Source: Clostridiales bacterium (GTDB lineage Bacteria; Bacillota; Clostridia; Christensenellales; Aristaeellaceae). From it: 18,956 bases of DNA. The stretch is from NCBI GenBank assembly GCA_004556155.1, contig SFIM01000037.1:1-18956 (forward strand), read 5' to 3'. Under the pieces are notes generated by a model. That model worked only from the letters and a program-made list of their open reading frames with translations. It was not told the DNA's origin and ran no database searches. A program made the position numbers and the translations under genes. Shown here piece by piece: positions 14,871 to 18,956 of the stretch. The stretch's first letter is position 1, and each line of letters starts with the position of its first letter.

Positions 14871-16147
14871 TGAAGTCCTGCAGTGATCTGATGCGCATGA
14901 TCAAATCCGCCGAGGGCATGACCCGCATGGTGCAGCTGTACGGCAGCCGCGAGGGCGAGGTCGCCCGCCAGATGGAACGCTACATGCTGCTGCTTAAGCG
15001 GCATGAGGATCTGTTTGGCACCGAAAAAATGCCCCTACTGGTCAGCGCTCCCGGACGCACCGAGCTGTGCGGCAACCACACCGACCATAACAACGGCCGC
15101 GTGCTGGCCGCGGCGGTTAATCTGGATACCGTCGCCGCCGTATCCCCGCGCGACGATTTGCAAATCACCCTGCACAGCGAGGGCTTTACGCCCATCCGCG
15201 TGGACTTGAACAACCTTTCCCCCGTGAAGGAGGAGCAGGGCACCCCGGCCTCCATCATCCGCGGCATCGCCGCCCGCATGCAGGAAATGGGCTGCATGGT
15301 GCGCGGCTTTGACGGCACGGCCACCTCCAATGTGCTTTCGGGCAGCGGGCTTTCATCCTCCGCCGCCTTTGAGGTGCTGATCTGCGCCATTTTTGACGCG
15401 CTGTACAACGGAATGAAGGTAGACCCCATCGAGCGCGCCAAGATTGCCCAGTACGCCGAAAACGTTTATTTTGGCAAGCCCTGCGGGCTGATGGATCAGA
15501 TGGCCTCCTCCGTGGGCGGCCTGGTCGCCATCGATTTCAAGGCGGAGCCCAAGGTAACGCCTTTGCAGTATGATTTTTCCGCGCGCGGCTATTCGCTGAT
15601 CGTGGTCAACACCGGCGGTAGCCATGATGACCTGACGGAGGAATACGGCGCGATCCGCAGCGAAATGAACAAGGTGGCGCATTGCTTTGGCGAGGAAACC
15701 CTGCGCCGCGTGCGTCCCGAGCAGCTGTGGCAGGAGATGCCCCGTGTGCGCCGCGAGGCGGGCGACCGTGCCCTGCTGCGCGCCCTGCATTATTACAATG
15801 AAAACGACCGCGTGCACGCGCTGGTCAATGCCGTCAAGGCCGATCAGATCGACGAGATCAAGCGCATCCTGATTGAATCCGGCCGCAGCAGCTGGATGTA
15901 CCTGCAAAACGTGTACGCCAAGAACAGCCCCGAGCAGCCCCTGTGCGTGGCGCTGTCCATGGCCGAATACATGCTGCACGATTGCGGCGCGTACCGCGTG
16001 CATGGCGGCGGCTTTGCCGGCACCACGCTGAACCTGGTGCCCCAGTCGCAGGAGGAGCGCTTCCTCCGCCACATGCGGCAGATGTTTGGGGACAAGAGCT
16101 GCTATGTGCTCTCCGTCCGTCCCGAGGGCGCTACGCTGGTGTTCTGA
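14867..16147 (+). CDS. Galactokinase-like GHMP kinase
   Basis: This 426-aa cytoplasmic kinase is expected to phosphorylate galactose or a related sugar at C1 using ATP. Motifs are PGRTELCGNHTDHNNGRVLA (about 62-81), the ATP-binding glycine/serine motif SGSGLSSSAAFEV, CGLMDQMASS (catalytic-type D210) and a C-terminal HGGGFAGTTLN. The signature differs from textbook GalK (GEHTDY): Asn70 replaces the sugar-contacting glutamate and His74 the tyrosine. A Clostridial clade with this GNHTDH form is usually annotated galactokinase. About 55 residues precede the fold. The start at 14867 overlaps the upstream stop; the next codon (14870) is an alternative ATG. No galT or galE is present in the window. 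Confidence 0.8.
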   Translation: MMKSCSDLMRMIKSAEGMTRMVQLYGSREGEVARQMERYMLLLKRHEDLFGTEKMPLLVSAPGRTELCGNHTDHNNGRVLAAAVNLDTVAAVSPRDDLQITLHSEGFTPIRVDLNNLSPVKEEQGTPASIIRGIAARMQEMGCMVRGFDGTATSNVLSGSGLSSSAAFEVLICAIFDALYNGMKVDPIERAKIAQYAENVYFGKPCGLMDQMASSVGGLVAIDFKAEPKVTPLQYDFSARGYSLIVVNTGGSHDDLTEEYGAIRSEMNKVAHCFGEETLRRVRPEQLWQEMPRVRREAGDRALLRALHYYNENDRVHALVNAVKADQIDEIKRILIESGRSSWMYLQNVYAKNSPEQPLCVALSMAEYMLHDCGAYRVHGGGFAGTTLNLVPQSQEERFLRHMRQMFGDKSCYVLSVRPEGATLVF

Positions 16148-16182
16148 TATCAAGGTCAATGCCTCGGGTGTAAGCCCCCTCC

Positions 16183-16214
16183 GTCGCACCCCGCATGGGG
16201 GCGTGGATTGAAAT
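16183..16214 (+). repeat. Solitary type I-C-like CRISPR repeat
   Basis: This 32-nt unit begins GTCGCACCCC, has a GCAT loop and GGGGGC arm, and ends GTGGATTGAAAT. The GTCGC start and GTGGATTGAAAY end are the hallmark of type I-C repeats, as is the C-rich/G-rich internal hairpin. Here the hairpin is G186-C187, a bulged A188 and CCCC pairing with GGGGGC. No second copy exists within a repeat-spacer distance on either side, and no cas genes are in the window, so this is one isolated repeat, not an array. It sits 35 bp after the galactokinase stop and 4 bp before the -35 of the next promoter. Confidence 0.75.
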
Positions 16215-16218
16215 ATGG

Positions 16219-16248
16219 TTGACAGCCTCCCTATCCCTGTGCTACAAT
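16219..16248 (+). promoter_or_regulatory. Promoter of the FMN-riboswitch transcript
   Basis: There is a consensus -35 TTGACA (16219-16224), an 18-bp spacer and a -10 TACAAT (16243-16248). Transcription should start near 16255, at the base of a 5' hairpin and about 27 bp before the riboswitch aptamer. Confidence 0.75.
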
Positions 16249-16253
16249 GCAGC

Positions 16254-16278
16254 TGGTTTTCGGAGAAAACGAAAACCA
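16254..16278 (+). other. 5'-terminal hairpin of the leader RNA
   Basis: TGGTTTTCG (16254-16262) pairs perfectly with CGAAAACCA (16270-16278) around a GAGAAAA loop. Because the predicted start site is near 16255, the RNA would begin with this stem, a form known to protect transcripts from 5' decay. It is not part of the FMN aptamer. Confidence 0.6.
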
Positions 16279-16281
16279 TGC

Positions 16282-16408
16282 AACTTCTTCGGGGCAGGGT
16301 GAGCCGCGCGCGCAGCGGCAATTCCCGACCGGCGGTATAGCCCGCGAGCCGCAAGGCTGACATGGTGTAATTCCATGGCCGACAGTACAGTCTGGATGAG
16401 AGAAGAAA
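16282..16408 (+). promoter_or_regulatory. FMN riboswitch (RFN element)
   Basis: The conserved RFN blocks occur in order: CTTCTTCGGGGCAGGGTG, AATTCCCGACCGGCGGT, AGCCCGCGAGCC, a GCTGACATGGTGTAATTCCA segment, GGCCGACAGTACAGTC, then GGATGAGAGAAGAA. The closing P1 helix is CTTCTT against AGAAG. The segment between GGGTG and AATTCCC holds an extra GCCGC/GCGGC hairpin, within the variable region of the family. The aptamer binds FMN and, with the terminator at 16426, should switch off the downstream riboflavin transporter when FMN is plentiful. A competing hairpin (AAGAAACC-GTAA-GGCTTCTT, 16403-16422) could disrupt P1 when FMN is absent. Confidence 0.95.
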
Positions 16409-16425
16409 CCGTAAGGCTTCTTTGC

Positions 16426-16459
16426 ATTGCCCCCGATTGCGCGTCGGGGGCAATTTTTA
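16426..16459 (+). terminator. FMN-riboswitch expression-platform terminator
   Basis: ATTGCCCCCGA (16426-16436) pairs perfectly with TCGGGGGCAAT (16444-16454) across a 7-nt loop, then runs into a T-rich tail. It lies between the aptamer and the ribosome binding site (GGGAGGAAA, 16462-16470), so control is by transcription termination. Confidence 0.9.
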
Positions 16460-16474
16460 TTGGGAGGAAAGAAC

Positions 16475-17080
16475 ATGTCAACCATCAAAAAACGCCGTAT
16501 CTCCACCGCCGATCTGTGCTACATTGGCGTCATGAGCGCCATCTCCGTCGTGCTGAGCCTGACGCTGAAAATTCCCATGGCTTTTTTGGCCCCGTGGCTC
16601 AAGCTGGATCTGAGCTTCGTGCCCGTTATGCTGACCGGCTTTGCCCTGGGTCCTGTATCCGGCCTGATCGTGCTGACCATTACCAATGTGATTCACCTGT
16701 TCGTCAGCGATTCGGCCATGGTTGGCCAGTTGGCTGATTTTCTGCTTGGACTGTGCTTTATGCTGCCCGCTTCGCTGATCTATCGCCGCCAGCATACCCG
16801 CCGGGGTGCGCTGGTTGGCATGATTGTGGGCAGCGCATGCATGATTGTGGGCGGCATCCTGAGCAACCTGTACCTGCTGCTTCCGCTCTACCTGGGCGCG
16901 GATTATGCGCAAAAACTGGTCAACGTGGGCTTCAGCTCCGTATCCAACTGCGTAATCGCAGCCGTTATCCCCTTTAACCTGATCAAGGGCGTGGTCGTCA
17001 GCGCCGTCACGTTTGTGCTGTACAAGCGGCTGTCGCGCCTGCTGCACCGCGCCCAGCAAAAGGAAGGAAATAGAAAGTGA
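16475..17080 (+). CDS. ribU: Riboflavin ECF transporter S component
   Basis: This 201-aa integral membrane protein has about six hydrophobic segments ('IGVMSAISVVLSLTL', 'FVPVMLTGFALGPVSGLIVL', 'QLADFLLGLCFMLPASLI', 'VGMIVGSACMIVGGILSNLY', 'CVIAAVIPFNLIKGVVVSAV'). The opening 'ICYIGVMSA'-like segment (here LCYIGVMSA) and the KLDLSFVPVML loop are typical of RibU. It binds riboflavin with high affinity and works with a shared EcfAA'T energising module encoded elsewhere. The FMN riboswitch directly upstream makes the substrate assignment strong. The ATG follows GGGAGGAAA at good spacing. Its stop overlaps the GTG start of tsaE (GTGA), so the t6A genes share its transcript. Confidence 0.93.
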   Translation: MSTIKKRRISTADLCYIGVMSAISVVLSLTLKIPMAFLAPWLKLDLSFVPVMLTGFALGPVSGLIVLTITNVIHLFVSDSAMVGQLADFLLGLCFMLPASLIYRRQHTRRGALVGMIVGSACMIVGGILSNLYLLLPLYLGADYAQKLVNVGFSSVSNCVIAAVIPFNLIKGVVVSAVTFVLYKRLSRLLHRAQQKEGNRK

Positions 17081-17532
17081 TCACCTGTCTCTGTCCGGAT
17101 CGCGAATCCACCCAGGCCCTTGGCGCGCGGCTGGCCCCGACGCTGCGTGCGGGCGATGTGATTTTGCTGTCCGGCGATATGGGCGCGGGCAAAAGCGAGT
17201 TTGCCCGGGGCGTGGCGCGCGGCCTTGGCATTGCCTGCGCCGTGCCCAGCCCATCCTTTACCATCCTGAATGTATACGAAGAGGGCCGCGTGCCGCTGTA
17301 CCACTTTGACTGGTACCGTATCGGTGATGAAAGCGAATTGACCGATATGGGCCTGGACGAATACATCGGCGGCAATGGCGTAACCCTGATTGAGTGGCAT
17401 GAGCGCGCCAGCGATCTGCTGCCCGAAACCGCGCTGGAAGTGCGGCTGACCCCCCTGGAAAACGGCGCGCGTGAAATCACCCTGATTCCGCGCGGAGAAT
17501 GGGAGAATACGCATGATCATCCTGGCAATTGA
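17077..17532 (+). CDS. tsaE: tRNA threonylcarbamoyladenosine biosynthesis ATPase TsaE
   Basis: This 151-aa P-loop ATPase of the bacterial t6A machinery acts with TsaB and TsaD to modify A37 of ANN-decoding tRNAs. Visible motifs are Walker A SGDMGAGKSEFARG (33-40 core), PSPSFTILNVY, the HFDWYRI segment containing D78 and LIEWHERA. The length is normal for the family. The start is a GTG at 17077 overlapping the ribU stop, with AAGGAAGG upstream. The 3' end overlaps tsaB by 20 bp, typical of a tightly coupled operon. Upstream of it the only evident promoter is the FMN-controlled one at 16219. Confidence 0.95.
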   Translation: MITCLCPDRESTQALGARLAPTLRAGDVILLSGDMGAGKSEFARGVARGLGIACAVPSPSFTILNVYEEGRVPLYHFDWYRIGDESELTDMGLDEYIGGNGVTLIEWHERASDLLPETALEVRLTPLENGAREITLIPRGEWENTHDHPGN

Positions 17533-18208
17533 CACCTCGGGCCCGGTCGCGGGCGTAAGCGTATGGTGCGATGGCGCAATCCGCTATGAAGCCGCCGCCG
17601 TCAACAAAATGACGCACTCCGAAAACATCATGCCCATGGTGGAGGAGGCGCTGCTGCGCGCGGGCGTTACCAAAGAGCAGCTCACCTTGCTAGCCGTTAC
17701 CGTCGGCCCCGGCTCCTTCACGGGCGTGCGCATCGGCGTTACCGCCGTCAAGGCGCTGTCCCACGCGCTGGGCATTCCCTGCGTGGCTGTGGACGCGCTG
17801 GAAGCCACCGCCGCCGGGCTGGAAGCACAGGATGAGATCGTGTGCCCCATTCAGGATGCGCGCGTGCAGCAGGTGTACGGCGCGGCGTTCTGCAATGGCA
17901 AGCGCCTGCTGGACGATTGCGTGCTCAAGCTCCCTGAATATTTGGATAAGATCAGCCCGCTGGGCGAGCGCTTTCTCTTTACCGGCGACGGCGTAGCCGT
18001 ATACCGGCAGCAGATTGCCGATTGCCTGGGCGATCGCGTGCGCTTTGCCGCCGCGCCCTGCGCCTATCTGCGCCCCGCCGCCGTGGCCGCCCTGGCCGCG
18101 CGCGATGCGGACAAGGCGGTGGATTATCTGACGCTTCAGCCCCTGTATCTGCGCGCGCCGCAGGCAGAGCGCGAGCGCGCCGCGCGGGAGGCCAAGCAGC
18201 ATGGCTGA
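17513..18208 (+). CDS. tsaB: tRNA threonylcarbamoyladenosine biosynthesis protein TsaB
   Basis: This 231-aa ASKHA-fold, catalytically inactive partner of TsaD scaffolds the t6A synthase complex. Signatures are MIILAIDTSG at the start, the THSENIMPMVEEAL helix and the strongly conserved VGPGSFTGVRIGVTAVKAL. The metal-binding histidines of TsaD are absent, as expected for TsaB. The ATG at 17513 lies inside the end of tsaE with a GGGAG ribosome binding site. The stop lies 8 bp inside rimI. The usual third member, tsaD, is not in this window and is probably encoded elsewhere. Confidence 0.95.
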   Translation: MIILAIDTSGPVAGVSVWCDGAIRYEAAAVNKMTHSENIMPMVEEALLRAGVTKEQLTLLAVTVGPGSFTGVRIGVTAVKALSHALGIPCVAVDALEATAAGLEAQDEIVCPIQDARVQQVYGAAFCNGKRLLDDCVLKLPEYLDKISPLGERFLFTGDGVAVYRQQIADCLGDRVRFAAAPCAYLRPAAVAALAARDADKAVDYLTLQPLYLRAPQAERERAAREAKQHG

Positions 18209-18698
18209 TATCACCCTGCGCCGCATGACGCTGGCCGACGCGACGGCCGTGCACGCCATCGAGGCCGCCACCTTCGCCATTCCCTGGAGCCTGCAATCCT
18301 TTGAAGAGGAAATGACCCGCAACGCCTGCGCGCGCTACTTGGTGGCGCAAACGCCGACGGGCGACATCATTGGCTTCGCCGGGGTGTGGGTGGTGATCGA
18401 CGAAGGCCATATCACCAACATCGCCGTGCGCAAGGACTACCGTGGTCAGGGCATTGGCCGCCTGCTGACCGCCGGGCTGATGCAGTACGCCGCCAACCTA
18501 GGCGTAACCTACATGACCCTGGAGGTGCGCCGCAGCAACGAAACGGCGCAGAGCCTGTACCGCTCCCTGGGCTTTATTCAGGTGGGCGTGCGCAAAAAAT
18601 ACTATGAGGATAACGGCGAGGACGCGCTGTTTATGGTGTGCGACCATATGCCCCCCGCGCAGGAAGACTTTGAGGAGCCGGAGACGGTGAGGGAATAA
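18201..18698 (+). CDS. rimI: Ribosomal protein S18-alanine N-acetyltransferase RimI
   Basis: This 165-aa GNAT acetyltransferase transfers acetyl from acetyl-CoA to the N-terminal alanine of ribosomal protein S18, and in many bacteria also to other proteins. The acetyl-CoA-binding loop is ITNIAVRKDYRGQGIGRLL (R81-G86 core). The RimI-type block is LEVRRSNETAQSLYRSLGF (E108, Y120), followed by GVRKKYYEDNGEDALFM. A 15-20-residue acidic tail (EDFEEPETVRE) is extra. It overlaps tsaB by 8 bp, and the tsaE-tsaB-rimI order is common in Firmicutes. A terminator follows at 18813. Confidence 0.93.
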   Translation: MADITLRRMTLADATAVHAIEAATFAIPWSLQSFEEEMTRNACARYLVAQTPTGDIIGFAGVWVVIDEGHITNIAVRKDYRGQGIGRLLTAGLMQYAANLGVTYMTLEVRRSNETAQSLYRSLGFIQVGVRKKYYEDNGEDALFMVCDHMPPAQEDFEEPETVRE

Positions 18699-18812
18699 GG
18701 CGGCAGCTATGCAAAAGAATCTGCAAAACACCTCGTCTTCACAATAAAAAGGCTGAAGAAAACAACAGAAGCGGGTTGATGGCGCAACCTATATCCTTGC
18801 CTGCCGCACCCC

Positions 18813-18860
18813 AAAAACTGCTTCGCGTCCCGCAGCATCGTGGGACGCGAAGCGTTTTTG
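18813..18860 (+). terminator. Strong terminator after the ribU-tsaEB-rimI operon
   Basis: GCTTCGCGTCCC (18820-18831) pairs perfectly with GGGACGCGAAGC (18842-18853) around a 10-nt loop, followed by GTTTTTG. An AAAAA run before the stem (18813-18817) lets it work on the minus strand too. It is 115 bp after the rimI stop; I see no gene in between. Confidence 0.9.
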
Positions 18861-18865
18861 TATAA

Positions 18866-18956
18866 CGAAAACCACTCGCTAAGCGAGTGGTTCAGAGAAG
18901 CCTATGGCGGTGAATAAAAAATCCTGATAGGATAAAGACGCGGTCTGCCAACTGCG
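18866..18956 (+). mobile_element. Possible left end of an IS200/IS605-type element
   Basis: A subterminal AACCACTCGC/GCGAGTGGTT hairpin is followed by a second small hairpin (ATCCT-GAT-AGGAT, 18921-18933) and non-coding sequence to the window edge. IS200/IS605 elements carry such single-strand-recognised hairpins and a structured leader before tnpA. No transposase codons are inside the window, so this is an inference from hairpin form and recalled similarity only. Confidence 0.35.
18870..18892. repeat. Perfect 23-nt palindrome (hairpin)
   Basis: AACCACTCGCT, a single A, then AGCGAGTGGTT form a perfect inverted repeat. It lies 10 bp after the terminator tail and has no T-run of its own, so it is not simply a second terminator. 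Confidence 0.85.

Noticed and set aside
16174..16202. GCCCCC/GGGGGC hairpin as terminator of the galactokinase gene
   Set aside because: No T-run follows (next bases are GTGGATTGAAAT), and the 3' arm is explained by the CRISPR-like repeat.
16183..16214. A true CRISPR array
   Set aside because: Only one repeat unit is present. Sequence 30-40 bp away on either side is the galactokinase end and the riboswitch promoter/leader, with no second repeat.
18710..18748. Twelve-codon open frame after rimI (MQKNLQNTSSSQ)
   Set aside because: Too short and without features. An AAGGCGG-like sequence upstream alone is not enough.

Overview
The window reads as a high-GC, Gram-positive-type anaerobe. The composition is GC-rich, almost every gene has a strong AGGAGG-type ribosome binding site, promoters are plain TTGNNN-17/18-TATAAT, and genes are packed into short operons with ATGA or GTGA overlaps. 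Gene content (CotH-type exported kinases, a RibU-type ECF transporter behind an FMN riboswitch, a small ECF sigma/anti-sigma pair, a TsaE-TsaB-RimI cluster and a 'GNHTDH'-type galactokinase) fits Clostridia, perhaps a gut member of the Christensenellales or Oscillospirales. The exact lineage is inference only.

Layout. (1) 1-97: the 5' end of a minus-strand gene, probably an IS5-like transposase, with its promoter. (2) 164-6020: a terminator and promoter, then a plus-strand operon of a membrane-anchored endonuclease/exonuclease/phosphatase-fold protein and two tandem paralogous exported CotH kinases (lamin-tail, lamin-tail, chitobiase-C-like, CotH). The paralogs share a ~404-bp, ~97% identical tract that looks like gene conversion. 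(3) 6026-6756, minus strand: an ECF sigma factor and an 80-aa anti-sigma-like membrane protein, with an 11-bp perfect inverted repeat upstream. (4) 6964-10148: a HAD hydrolase, an FAD-dependent oxidoreductase and a histidine phosphatase. (5) 10248-10676, minus strand: an unknown single-pass membrane protein with a TTG start. (6) 10819-13266: M42 aminopeptidase, Nudix hydrolase and S66 LD-carboxypeptidase, plausibly a peptide or muropeptide salvage set. (7) 13320-16147: an orphan extracellular solute-binding protein coupled to a divergent galactokinase. (8) 16183-18698: one solitary type I-C-like CRISPR repeat, then a promoter, a 5' hairpin, an FMN riboswitch with terminator, and the genes ribU-tsaE-tsaB-rimI. 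(9) 18813-18956: a strong terminator, then a perfect hairpin resembling the end of an IS200/IS605-type element.

The most unusual points are the lone CRISPR repeat immediately upstream of the FMN-riboswitch promoter, the placement of t6A-modification genes downstream of an FMN-controlled terminator, and the CotH pair with a conversion tract. I did not find a clearly new multi-gene defence or biosynthetic system. Most genes belong to recognisable families. Family assignments come from recalled motifs, not from a search.
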